From: Epiperipatus broadwayi
Lineage: Eukaryota > Onychophora > Udeonychophora > Euonychophora > Peripatidae
DNA length: 64,000 bases
Reading direction: 5' to 3'
Assembly (NCBI GenBank): GCA_028023455.1
Contig: JAQFVV010006238.1
Location: 7,324,572-7,388,571 of the forward strand
The notes below the pieces were generated by a model that saw only the letters and a list, made by a program, of their open reading frames with translations, had not been told where the DNA came from and made no database searches. The position numbers were made by a program, and so were the translations under genes. Position 1 is the first letter of the stretch. Every line of letters starts with the position of its first letter. Positions 23,284-35,222 of the stretch are shown piece after piece.

Positions 23284-26200
23284 TTATGTGATTAATGATT
23301 GTACCCATTTTTTGTAGGTGTTACACATCATCTGTCGTGTTTGGTTAAGTGCTATACATTGATAAATAATGTGGTCCAGCATCTCTTCTGCTCGATGGCG
23401 AAGTCCACAGAAAGGGTCAATAGATCTATACATTCTTTTATGATAGAGAAAGTGGATTGTTGGCAAGGCAATGAGATAAATTTTAATGATAAAATCAAAG
23501 TATTTGGGCTCTAGAGCCCATTTTTTATATTCTTTGAGTAGTCTATTGTTGTTAATTTCTAGCATAGGTTGTATAACATTAGTATCTGTTTCTCTGTTCA
23601 TTAAACCATAAATATCCCAGTATGAATATTTATGCAAATACTGTTCTGGAATCTTGACTGTGGTTTTGCATTGGTATATAATGTTAGTGAAAAAATAACC
23701 TTTTGGGAGTGGTCTATTTGTTGGAGTAACTTTTAGCAAGTGGTTAATTTTTGGATATTTGGCAAGGATTGTAATGATTGAGTTCCTTAACTTTTGTAGA
23801 TGAAAAATTTTAACATTGTGCAAGCCAAGTCCATTCTTTATTAGGGTTAGCTAAGTTTTTTTGTGGAGATTGCTACTGTTTTTCTGGTCCAAAATAGTTT
23901 CTTATATATGGTTTTAATTTTTGAAATAAATGCCTTCGAGAATGAAATAACCTGTACATAGTATGTTATTTTGTTTGTGATAAGCTGGTTAATTAACTGT
24001 ACTTTGAAATACAGTGAAAGATATGCCTTGGACAAGGAGTTTATAATTTCTGTGGGTTTTTCTTTTATTTTATTTTGGATGTAGCATCTCATTCTCATAA
24101 TTCCCATATGAAATGGGAACCCAAGAAATTAGTTTGGTTTTGATTTGTAAATTGATGTACATGGTTTATGAGTGTATAGTGACCAGGTTGTGGTTTTTGC
24201 CAGATTAAACTTTAATTTGTATTTCTGTGAATATTCTTGTAATATTTTTTGGAGTTGCGGTATTTGTTTTTTTGATGTTAGGAATATGGTAACATCATTC
24301 ATATAGGCAATGCATGTAGTGCGCTGTGTTGTGTCTGGTATCTCGATCCCAATAAATGCATCTTGGATGCTTTTAATAAGGGGATTGATGTAAAATATAA
24401 ACAATAATGAACTCAGAGGGGATCCTTGGGATATAGATTTGGTGGGTGTGAAAGATGGTGAGTTTCTTCAATTTAAAGTTATATGGATCTCTCTGTTCAG
24501 AAGCAGGTTTGCATTTATATATAGGTGTGTTCTAGAAATTTCTGTCTCTTTTAGCATTTCCAGAAGTTTATATATATTGACTGAGTCAAAGCAGCTTCTA
24601 TGTCAAGCTGCACAATGATGAGTCCATATTTTTTCCACTGTTTTGCTGTGGCTAGAATTGCTTTGAAGAATAAGGCTGCTTCTGTTGTTGAAGAGTTCTT
24701 CTTAGCCTATTGTGCTTCGGAGATAAATGACATTATATATGGTTCAATTTCATCTTTAATAATTTTCTCAATAGTTTTGATTGGCAAAGGCCCCATAGAT
24801 ATTGGCCTGAGGTCTGTAATGGGTGGGATAATTGCTTTCTTTTTATTATAGGGTACTATGGCTATTGGATAGATACCCTCCATGGGTTGAATTTGTTGTG
24901 CTAGATGTTTTGCTAGCTGACACAACAAATATTCTGTTGTAAATTTACTTAGATGCTTTAATGTAAACAATGGGACACCAAGACTACCTGGGTGGCAAGC
25001 ATTTCGAATGGTATTCAGTTTTGTTGTAAATAGATCTGTTGTGAATGGGGTTTTTGAATCTGGTGGGCCAAAGGAATTATATGGTATTTTATATGGTTGT
25101 TTTTCTTGTAATTTCTGCTTAAAATATTCAAAAATTGGCATAATCATATTGTGTCCTGTGCATATGTTCCATTATTTGTATATAGTGTCATTGGCACTTT
25201 TATGTCTGGTTGGTTCCACAGCACCCATCTTATATAATCTCTTGTCCAAGGGTGTGGCCTGGTTAGGCATATCTTGCTTTTCTTTAACTTCATATAGCTT
25301 TTGAGTTCATCACATGCTTTATTGTATGCATGTGTAAGCTTGAATATATACTGCTGGGTGCAGTGTGATAGGTTAATCATGATTATTCTCTGGTGCAACT
25401 GCTCTTCCAGAGATAAAAGTCTTGATGGCTGGGGTTGTTTTCTTGTTATATGGTCGATGTTAAAGAACAGCATTCCCATAAATGCAAGATATTTCTGAGC
25501 TGGGTTTAAAGTCACCTCTTTGATTTTGTTTACCATTATGTAAGTCTCAGAGAACAGAAATTCAGGGGTTGCTTCTGGGAGTAAAACTCTTATTGTTCTT
25601 GTAAGTGGAAAGTGTGATATTTGAATTTGAGAGCAATCAATTGTGACTATTTGAGCTGAGTAATCAGAAAAAGTTGAGGGAGTTAGTTTTATTTCAATAA
25701 GGTGGTGAAGCATTGGAGAATAAAAACACAGATCAATAAGTGAAGAGAAGTGACTATTGTGGAAAGAAATGGCATCATCTGGCAAAAAGCTTTGGCCACT
25801 CATTAGTGGTATGTTTATTCTATGAAGCCAACATTGCGTAAATGCCTGATATTTTAAATTAAATTCTCCAATTAACACGGTTGGGTTTGAAGTTGTAGCT
25901 AACCTGGAATTAATGTTTGCAATTATGGCATCTATTTTTTTATCCTGTAAAGGCATATATACAAAAACCAGATTTATTGATATGCTTTTTTGGTTGCAGG
26001 TTGCAATTAATAAGTTCATGTCAATGTGATTTATGTTGAAAGTTGTGAATGGGCAATTTCTAGCAATTATGAGTCTGGTGCCAGCTGAGGGAGAGGAAGA
26101 GTCTCTGGAGCATGCACAGAAACCTTCCATATTTAAATGCTTGGCTGGGTCAGTTTGTGATCCAGCATAAACTTTTGTCTCAAGTATACCAAGCAAGTGT

Positions 26201-26292
26201 GGTTGTATATCCTTGATCCAGTGTTTTAACTTATTAATTTTTGAGGTTGAGTTCAAACCCCTGACATTGATGGCCACAATTTTTATTTTCAT
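23284..26292 (-). pseudogene. LINE ORF2: endonuclease + reverse transcriptase (broken)
   Basis: It starts at ATG 26292 (MKIKIVAINVRGLNS). The first 382 codons, open to 25144, are the APE-type endonuclease: AINVRGLN, GILETKV, VYMPLQD, GEFNLKY and TFSDYSAQ. In active relatives the last two are GDFN and SDH, so Glu and Tyr replace catalytic Asp and His. The RT follows: TDLRPISMGPLP (about 24800), an AAFDS motif split by a frameshift near 24595, QGSPLSSLLF (about 24400-24430) and AYMNDVTIFL (about 24294-24310), where the catalytic YADD has become YMND. The C-terminus has CGLRHRAEEMLDHIIYQC, a zinc-like tail. It is normally the enzyme for target-primed reverse transcription; this copy is dead. Confidence 0.87.
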
Positions 26293-26323
26293 TATATGTT
26301 GTTTTTTGTTTGAGATTTAAATG

Positions 26324-26641
26324 TTAGGGTTGATCTGGTGTTTCTTCCCATTCATTCTCATATTCCATTTCCAGATCTTCATCTGTTTCTACTGTAGTTG
26401 TAGTGTTGTGATCAGCAAAGCTAAGGTTGGATAATGTTATTTGATTTTTTTGGGCCCTCTGTTTTTCTTTGGTGGGTGGCCTGGTTTACTCCTTTGTTCT
26501 GTGTTAGCTTTGGTGATTTGAGGCATATTTGGAGTGATAGCTTCCATAATTTCCACTGTTGTGTTATTTTTAATATTGGGTGTTTGGTGTTATATATATA
26601 TATATATATATACACCATATATATTACAATGTAATAGTGAT

Positions 26642-26675
<34 letters not shown>

Positions 26676-27913
26676 TTGATCACTATTACATTGTAAGTTT
26701 ATTTGTTTTTTTATTATCTCTTTTTCATCAATATTTTTGGTAGGCTCAGTTAGATTGTGCCCTGTTTTTTTCATTATAGCCTCTTGAGGCTATTGACTTT
26801 CTGTTTTTTTATCAGTGGGGGTTTGAATTCTATTGTTTGTTTCTGTTGATAAATCCAGAATTTCAGATGTTGGCAATGTGTGTGCAGTTTTTCTATTATT
26901 CAATTGCTGTTGAGCTGTGGGTTTTTTATTAATTCTTTCTTGTTTATTAGTTGGTTTTGTTATCTGCTTTGTATTGTTTGATTCTTGTTGGTGAGCTTCT
27001 CTTGGTTGATCTTCAGTGCTCAGTTGATTTTTCTGGTTCTTTTTGGTGTTGCAATCGGTTGCTAAGTGTCCGGTTTCACTGCACACAAAACATCTCGACC
27101 TTAATCCTTTTATGTGAATGGTCAGTATTGCATTTTGATCAACTATTTGTGTGGGGATATCTTCTGGGTTTATATTGTCATTCAGCTTTATTTTGACATG
27201 AAAATTGTTGCTGAAAACAAGGTTAGCGGTGTCAGATAAGTAGATTTATTTTATATAAATAGCTTTGCCAAATGACTGAATTAATTTTTGAAAATCCTGT
27301 ATAGTATGTCCGAAATAAGTGTTTTTAATTATTCCATTATAATAATTTTGCAAGCTTTGATCGACTATTATCAGCGCATAACTTCCTAAAGTTTTTACTT
27401 GAGTTTGAAATCTTGCACACTAATGTTTATCAAAAAACTGAATTGCAACGTATCGTGAGTTTGGATGCTCTCCAATACTAGAGACTGTATCCCAGATTGC
27501 TGTTGCTGTCAGCTCTTCATAAAGGAGCTCTCTGGGGAATTTATAAAGTGTTAAATTCCTATCAGTGACTGCTAACACCAGTGATCTTGGTGAAAAAATT
27601 TTTTGGAAAGTTGCGAATAGTTTTTTAGGGATGGTGCTGTTGAAATTAACGTTTATTTCTTGCAGTTCATCTTGATTCCATATTGTTGGGGAGGGCTCCT
27701 CATTATTGTTGTCAATAAGGTTTAAATTATTTATGTCAGCTAGATTTACCTTCCTAAATCTTGCTACCTGTGGTAATGTTGAACTTTTTTCAATGCTGTG
27801 TGGCTGCTGGTTTATTTTACGTTCGTGTAAGTTTTTGTGTTAGTCGCAGTTTCCATTTTATCGCCATTTGTTTTGTTGCAAATCATGTCATTGTCTTCTT
27901 GATGTGACGCCAT
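26324..27913 (-). pseudogene. LINE ORF1 protein with CCHC zinc knuckle (broken)
   Basis: It begins MASHQEDNDMICNK at 27913. A one-base frameshift follows about 33 codons in. One frame then runs on through SPTIWNQDELQEINV, FQKIFSPRSLVLAVTD and a zinc knuckle CFVCSETGHLATDC (about 27090-27050; spacing CX2CX4HX4C). In-frame TAG (after FFDKH) and TAA (after KAIYIK) codons interrupt it. After the knuckle comes a Gln/Asn/Thr-rich, basic tail, then a hairpin-plus-TA insertion (26624-26696) that keeps the frame. A further frameshift in an A7 run near 26440 leads to an acidic end, EWEETPDQP. ORF1 proteins bind the element RNA. The long form must be pieced together from several open segments. Confidence 0.78.
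26591..26696. repeat. Perfect 21-bp inverted repeat around a (TA)n core inside LINE ORF1
   Basis: The arms 26624-26644 and 26676-26696 are exact reverse complements (they contain acaatgtaatagtgatc and gatcactattacattgt) enclosing a 31-nt TA-rich loop. Another (TA)n run lies at 26591-26612. In the ORF1 frame this gives Tyr-Ile repeats without breaking the frame. It looks like a microsatellite expansion or a tiny foldback inserted into the LINE after its own insertion. Confidence 0.88.
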
Positions 27914-28020
27914 GCTTGCTTATGACGTTAGAATTTATTTTTAGTTATGAACGACCGTATTACTTACTTTTTTGCTGGAAAACAACTGTTCAGTAATCTG
28001 CCATCACTGTCTTTATCTAT

Positions 28021-28131
28021 CACAGTTATATATCAGAGTTTTGAAGTATAAAAACGATTAGAATATGGAAAAAAAAGATTTTAATAAGACCTTCATTCTT
28101 GATGACTTAGGCATTCACATGCATGCACATC
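28021..28131. other. Junction between LINE 5' end and microsatellite
   Basis: About 110 bp of AT-rich sequence. The exact LINE 5' boundary is not resolvable by eye and may fall slightly before or after 28020. Confidence 0.4.
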
Positions 28132-28265
<134 letters not shown>

Positions 28266-28295
28266 TGTTGTTATTATTGGTGTTGTAGTTGGTGT

Positions 28296-28470
28296 TATTA
28301 TTATTAATTTCAGCCTAAAAGATCTATCCATCCATCCATCTAACTCTGTCTATTTGTCTGTTTATCTACTAATGTATACATTCAATCATTAGGTATATCT
28401 TTTTATTATTAATATTTTGTTGTTGTTATTATTGTTGCTACTGTTATTATTAATTTCAGCCTAAAAGCTT
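28296..28470. repeat. Local duplication carrying ttcagcctaaaag, with a partner left of the LINE
   Basis: The sequence ttattattaatttcagcc-taaaag occurs at about 28298-28321 and again at about 28446-28469. Between them lies tttatctactaatgtatac and attcaatcattagg (about 28360-28393). The same block, with one change, also occurs at about 22713-22745, on the far side of the LINE. The identical order of poly-TMTC sequence and this block on both sides suggests an older duplication that the LINE landed in. Confidence 0.65.
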
Positions 28471-28953
28471 GATAGTAAAAAACAATGGCTGATGGATAAA
28501 AGCCAAAACTGATATGGGAATAATATTACATTGCATATATTACCATGTCTTTGCTAATAACTCAAGTTAACCGTGTGCACTGAGGTATAATGATTTGACT
28601 GTATGACTATATTTTTATACTATATTATAAAATCTATATTGCTACATTATTTTGCAAATGTTTTTATATATAAGTAATGCATATTGCTTATAAAAAAATA
28701 TTTATTATACTGAGCATATGTATTATTTATACTGAGCATATATATATATATATATATTGTATCAGAATTGCATGACCCACACACAAATCACCGGAGGGCA
28801 ACCAACATATGCATTTTACATTCTGATGTCACAGAATACCAATTTTTCCCCTTATAGTCCGCTAAGATCAGGAAGAAACAAAAAACTCTGAACTATTTTA
28901 TCTAAGTGATTGATTGCAAATAAAATTACAAACTACCAATAATAATGAAACAA
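28471..28953. other. AT-rich spacer with (AT)n run
   Basis: It holds an (AT)n run at about 28738-28757 and a less AT-rich patch at 28770-28870. No frame or fold is recognisable. Confidence 0.5.
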
Positions 28954-29089
28954 CATTATTTATTCATGTCTAGCATTGTTGGTCGAGAGATCAGTGATAG
29001 CTGCTTTACAAGCAGTTGTCCCGGGTTAGCGGGTTCGCATGCCAGCTGATGCTATGACCCATGAGAAAAAAACCATTATTTATTCATGT
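28954..29089 (+). mobile_element. tRNA-derived SINE, copy B, with 16-bp target-site duplications
   Basis: The body 28970-29073 lies between two exact copies of cattatttattcatgt (28954-28969 and 29074-29089). An A-box-like segment (tggtcgagagatcag), an anticodon arm CTGC-TTTACAA-GCAG with anticodon TAC (valine-like), and a B box (GGTTCGCATGCC) are present. It differs from copy A by an 8-nt partial duplication before the B box (gggttagcgggttcgc), a feature shared with the copy at 44188. The A-rich tail is short. The long exact duplications indicate a young insertion, although the A box is eroded. Confidence 0.87.
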
Positions 29090-32000
29090 ATATATAACAC
29101 AAACATACACTTAAGTGACTTTAGTTAATTAATTTATACATTAATATAAGGTAAATAAACCTTTCCAAATTTTATTAAATGCATTTAATTCTAATTATGC
29201 ACAGATATAGTATACCGTGTTGCAACGCTCCAAGTAATTCCTATTTGATACTATTAATGTAGAATACTATTAACATTATTTGTTCGAATGAATTCCAATT
29301 TACTGCACAGACATCTAGCTGTCTTCAACTATCAAAATCACTTTTTTAATGCTAACTGATACAAGCTTATAAATTAATGCTGATCTTATTACTTGACTGT
29401 TGCGATCAATTATAGATTATAATATTCGTATGCAACAAATAATAAATTATAATTGGAAAATACAGGGATTCATGTCTATATTATAATAATTATATACGAA
29501 TACATACATGGAAAGATATAGTAGGAATGAAATTTGTTGAGCATATATAGCATAGTGTCTGGTATTCACAAACATATCACTACATGACAGGTATAAAAGA
29601 AAAATGGATGGCATGTGGTAGGAATTGATCATCTAATGCACATTACTGTTTACATAAGATAATGACTGTGAGGGTTGAGCAATCACAAATGATCTTACAA
29701 TCATCTGTTACTAATGTGTTATATAAGAATGAATCAGATATAACTCATAATCTGAATTTTTGGATACTAGCTGTACATTCTTAGCAATAATAATAATTCA
29801 AACACAAGGCTAGTTAGCTAAAACTGACAATTATTTAACAGAACTCCAACCTAGCTTGTGTAGCAGGCTTGCCTACCATTCATAACTTTAAAATTTTACT
29901 GATTTAACTTACTATTATTAACTGACTAAAGTGTAAATAATGGATTAGCATATCAACATTTAGTAACAAGGCAAGAGATCACAATTATAAGTTAATTATC
30001 TTCATAGAATAATTTTTATATACTTATCGCTGACAAGATTGTGGTGTAAAATTAGAACAAACTACTATCTCTTGCCATAACTGTTCATAAACAGATTAAT
30101 TACATAACTATTTGTTGACATATTTTATTAAATCAGATACAATAATTAATTAAATGTGAGTTTAAAATTTATATTTATTCTTTTGGCTGAAATGTTCAGT
30201 TTTTAGATATTGATGGAGTTGATTCTTAAAGCCATAACTATGGTAAATCAAATTTTAAATCACTATTTCACTTTTATATTGGATGTGCAAATATCAATTA
30301 AATTGTGTTTTGGTGGCTGGCTTTTCCTGGAGCCCTGGATCTCAACTGTTTCCTCTTAAAGTGGATACATAGCAAACATGTTCAGATAATTACTTCTGTT
30401 GTTGTTGGCTTTTTTGACATGACTCGTCAATGGGTTTTCAGCCTACCATCTGCCACCCTGACAGAGCAAGGTAGAACTAGCAGATAAAATTAATTAAAAC
30501 AGAATAATAATAGCAGAATGGTACTCTCTGACAATAATAATCACTGATGGGATGAAAATAAATTAATCATAGAAAATGCAGAATAAAAACCATAATTTTA
30601 AGCATTATTTATATTGTTTGAAGCTATCTTATTAGTAAGGTCAGACCAATCTCTTATCATTTGGATTCTGATTTATTGGTTATAAATAACTCCATTACTT
30701 TCACTGAGGTCTGTATTTATTTGTTCAATACTCTAATTGCAAGCTCATATTTTTGAGTGGAAATATCAGCCTTTTTAATTAAATTATTCTATTTATCTCC
30801 TTAAACTTAATCTAATAATTTATTTACAAGCATTCTAATTACTTTTTCTAAAGTGTCATTTTTACCCTTTTAACACTTTTCTTTTAAACAACTTTGTTTT
30901 TAACACAAAATAACTTTAGAATTATTTATATCCGTGCATTTATAATAGTTATTTAATTTTTATTTATAAAAAATTATTAAAAGTTTTACTTTTAAATTAT
31001 GTTCGTAATTTTTAACATGTGAACATGAAGTGTATATATGTGTGCATATATATATATATATTGTAGCCATGTGAAATTAGCTATAGCATAAAGGGTTAAT
31101 GTTGAATATAACACTAATAATCAATAGCATTTTAATTTCAAAACTCTCTATATAAAACAAATAAGAAAAAAAATTATGTTAAAAATTAATTTGGGGAAAA
31201 TAAAAAAAGAAGAGAAAGTTTCTTAGTTATCAACTCCATGATAGAATTTTTAACTCTGTTTCAATTATAAAAAAATGTGGAATTTCAGATTAAGTTTGTA
31301 GTATTAAAAAAAAAATGTTTCTGTTTCTTTTTTTAAATTTCTGATGATGATTAATCATGATGTTCTTCCTAAGTTTTTTAAACAACAAAAATTAATACTG
31401 ATTATAAAGGGAGTGATTTAGTTATGCTGATTATTAATAAACACCTTATAGAGAGTTGGATGAAAATAATGAATTTTAATAAGTTATAAAAAGGGCTGTC
31501 AATAAAAAATTTAAGGCGACCAGTCTGTATTTTGAGAGCATATTAATACAGAATTGAATGGACTTAGAAAATTAAAAAAATGCACTTTATAAATCAAATA
31601 TGCAATTGTTTGTTATATATGTAAATTACATTTTAAACAAATGATTTGTTAAGAAATTTTTGTGGTCCATGCCTTGATAGCATGTTGCTCCAATGAAGTT
31701 ATTCAGTCTGCATGATTTTGCATGCAGAAAGAAACTTAATTGCTTCATTTTAGATTTATCATATGTGAATACATAAGTGTGCCTTAACAAGAGAACAAAA
31801 ACAATATTTACTGAGAATGATCAACAAGCAACTATTGATTATTGAAAAAATATATGTCATGACTCATTTTGTTAATTGAAAAAAAATCACATTTTTTGTA
31901 AAAAGAAAACCATATGGATAAAATTGTTTAATCATAAATTACATAGGATTAACCAGTGAATTAAGAAACTCATTTTAAACTCTAAAAATAAATAAGAAAT

Positions 32001-32806
32001 ATATTTTAAAACTCCATGAACAAAATGGAAGTAAGAAAAGTTATCCCAAGAATCGCCACCACCAGACCAAAGTGTCAATTTTGTATAATTACATTTTGCT
32101 GGCCTAAAACAATGAACAATAGCCAGAGAACAATGGGATAAGGACTAAAAGGAAGAGTAATTATTTAGTTTGTCACTAAATTTATAAATGTATAGAAATA
32201 TTTTTTTTTTCTCTACATTGTTAATCATTAGCACTATCAATTTTTTCTTGATCTTAATCCTTCTACACTAAATATCATATATGTGTTTACTTTGGAATAA
32301 GGTGTGTATTTATATTTCTTTTTTTTTTTAAGTGTGACATCTATTTTTAATATAATTGTTATTATTCATGTATATAATTTCACCCTTGATGTGGCATATA
32401 TATATATTATTTTAGCATGTGTATTTACTTAGTTCAAAACAAAAGAAAAGATATTTTAATATTATTGTTATCTAATGATATAGATGACTCATCAAGTGTT
32501 TGAGAAGAGAAGATATAAAGACCACTTGCATGTTACTAATGGAATAAAACTGTTATTGTTATATGTTTTGCATATTCACTTTTAATTTATACATTTTATC
32601 AAAGGCATCTAAATAGTGCAACAACATCAGCGACTTTTCATGAATCCTAAGTTATGATCTGGTGCTAACAGTATCTCTTTAAAGGGTGCAAGTTTAAACC
32701 TAGATTTCTTGTGGTAACATTCTGGGTCTTTACTAATGTAACCAGTCAAAACTAATAAATGTTCCAGCTATTTTAGGTATCATAGGTTATATCCATATGA
32801 TGAAAC
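29090..32806. other. AT-rich stretch, no gene supported
   Basis: No gene, foldback or recognisable element is seen over 3.7 kb. It contains an (AT)n run at about 31046-31062 and homopolymers. The 60-codon frame 30305-30487 sits in a less AT-rich patch (about 30305-30480). It has no exon borders or known domain and is not annotated. Confidence 0.5.

Positions 32807-32881
<75 letters not shown>
32807..32881. repeat. (TA)n microsatellite, about 75 bp
   Basis: A pure TA run. The frame at 32797-33021 across it is an artefact. Confidence 0.97.
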
Positions 32882-32885
<4 letters not shown>

Positions 32886-35041
32886 TAAAACAAGTATAGT
32901 ATATACTTTTAAGCTAAATGTAATTAGATGGAAATTAAATCCAGAATTTCAAATTCCTTTTAGTCATCCACTCCATCTTATACAACCATTGCACATGATT
33001 ACATGCATGCAGAAAAGATAAATGATTTCTAGTGGATATATTTTATAATAATCCAAACCAATTGATAAGTGCTGATTCATCATGAAATCATATACTGGAG
33101 ATCATTTATTTTTTTTGCATGTATGCGATCATGGGTATCGGTTGTATAAGATGGAGTGGATGACTGAAAGGAGCTTGAATGTTTGGGTTCAAATCCCCTC
33201 TAACTATATATATATATATATTGTAAATATTGATAAGTCTATCTATAAAGTACGTTCCATTACAATATATATATATATATCAGTATGCACTACAAACTAT
33301 TATGTGAATCACAAATACCTTCACATAAAAAATGAAAAAAAAGAATAGTGAAAAAGAAAGTACTCTAGAAATGAGGATTGTGATGATTAAAGAAACCATT
33401 CTATGAACCACAAATACATTCCCATAAAAAACATGCTGATCCATTTTCCTATTCACTTGATATTTTACTACATTGTATTTTAATTTTCTTCAGAAGAAAA
33501 CTTTTCTTTCTGAAATATTTCAACATTATGTCTAAGTATATCTCTCCAATATATTCTTTATCTGCCATATTCTCTCAATAAAAACTCCAATATATTCTTT
33601 ATCTGCCATATCCTCTCAATAAAAACATTTGACATGCACTTGTGACAATCCTTATAATAAATATTGGGTCTAACACCCATATAAAAACTATACTCAAGTC
33701 CAAGTTTTCAATTAATAATTCATTTTACATACCCAATCCAATGTAAGTGTAATTTCCAACAATGGACTCCACAATACCTCGTCCAGAAAGTTGAAGAATG
33801 CATTGATTAATTTTATGAGTTTGTCTTTGTGTTCTTAAATTTTTCTTAAATTTTTTTAGATGAAGTTTATATTATATAATAAAATAAGTAAAATAGCGGC
33901 CCTATATATAGCATAGTTACAGTATATGGTCTTGAATATTTCATTATTAATAAAATCATTTAAAACTATGAATTATGATATTAATTGAGCATACAAATTT
34001 TGAATCTAAACTTAAACATGAGATTTTATACAATTTAATTTTTGAAAAGTATTTTTAATGTGTAAACTACTTAATGTTAGGGTACAATAAGAATAAATAT
34101 AACAACCATCATCATAATAAATATTTAGTCATGTACATATTAAGCTACAGTGAGTCTACTACTAAAGAAAATTTTACTCATATAATAGAATAATTACGTA
34201 CCATTTAGAAGTGAGTAAAGTTATCTTTAGAATAAGGTAAACAGACGGGGGGGGGGGTAATATAAAATTCAAGATCACATTAATATAATTTATATAGAAA
34301 TAAAGTTGATTTATTTAATGATTATAAACTGGAAAAGAATATATAGTGAAGCACATTATTCAGTATAACTGTAAATATTTTGTATGCAATAAAAAATGCT
34401 TATTACATTTATTAAATTAATATTCTCATGATATCTAGAAACAATTTTATACAATAGATATATCAGAGAAGTTCGTGACCAGCTTACCTCGGTTGCAAAT
34501 AAGTTGCTAATTGTGAGTGTTATTCTGGAGAAAAAATAAAAATGTTGTAAGTGAAAATGAAATTATGAATAATTATCAGTCTTTATTATTAAACATAATG
34601 GTATAAATTTTTTTAAAAATTGGTATGATCTAACTCATAATTCTAAGTTTTGTAAAATCTTAAGTGGCATCCATGAAATAAATGAATATAAGAACAATGT
34701 AAAACAGATGTATTCATTCAGGGACAGAGTCAGCATCGCAAATATATATATATATATATATAAAAAAATAGTCAGCATCGCGCAAATATATATATATATA
34801 TATGCAAGTTTTTTTGGTTTTTATCAGTTCAATTTTCACTTTAGCCCAATCCTATCACAACAATTTATCAGCCTAGAGATCATATCATTTTTTCACACTA
34901 TAGGTAGGTATATTTGAAACAAGCACTTTTTCAATTAAGTTATATACCATAGGTTACAATATAACTTCATATATACGTTTTAAAAGATATTTAAACTTAT
35001 TTTCATATACATATATTTAAAATATTATAATTTAAATATAT
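32882..35041. other. AT-rich stretch with minor repeats
   Basis: No gene is seen. Minor structure: a copy of the aagtgctgatt core near 33067-33085; a B-box-like gggttcaaatcccc at about 33186-33199; a 41-bp tandem duplication at 33544-33625; an 11-G run at 34247-34257; and a duplicated gcatcg(cg)caaa-(TA)n segment at about 34733-34805. Confidence 0.55.
33544..33625. repeat. 41-bp tandem duplication
   Basis: The unit starting ctccaatatattctttatct at 33544 recurs at 33585 with one substitution. It includes ctctcaataaaaa. Confidence 0.9.
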
Positions 35042-35222
35042 ATTCCAAGAGATTGTAAAAGACCCAGAAAGAGACTACATGTGAGATGGATGAATGAAAT
35101 AAGAAAGTGTGCAGGAATGCGATGTGGAGAAGAGATGCTAGAGATCGAAGAAGATGGATCGAACTTGGAGAAATCTTCATCCTGCAGTGGATTGATAATT
35201 GATGATGATGATGATATATATA
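35042..35222 (+). mobile_element. 3' end of RTE-like LINE, copy 3 (very short)
   Basis: The encoded segment RPRKRLHVRWMNEIRKCAG followed, after a frame change, by RDARDRRRWIELGEIFILQW and WIDN is the conserved C-terminal tail of the LINE at 2404-5075. It ends in (GAT)n at about 35199-35215. The sequence begins abruptly, so this is a strongly 5'-truncated copy. The AT-rich flanks share tttaaatatat on both sides, a possible target-site duplication that low complexity makes weak. This copy preserves the tail better than the other two. Confidence 0.82.

Larger units (their letters stand above)
22750..28020 (-). mobile_element. Nearly full-length two-ORF LINE (L1/Tx1-like organisation), inactive
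   Basis: Read on the minus strand: a 5' region (about 28020-27914), ORF1 with one CCHC zinc knuckle (27913-26324), 31 nt, ORF2 with APE-type endonuclease and reverse transcriptase (26292-23284), a 3' region of about 500 bp, and a tail of AAT and AAG triplets (about 22805-22750). The organisation fits L1/Tx1-type elements, though the clade is inferred from layout and motifs only. ORF1 has two stops and at least two frameshifts. ORF2 has several breaks and altered catalytic residues. No clear target-site duplication is visible, partly because both flanks are microsatellites. Confidence 0.85.

Noticed and set aside
30305-30487. 60-codon frame (MFWWLAFPGALDLNCFLL...)
   Set aside because: It is a single short frame without exon signals or recognisable family; possibly repeat-derived.
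32797-33348. Tyr-Ile-rich frames
   Set aside because: They are produced by (TA)n runs.
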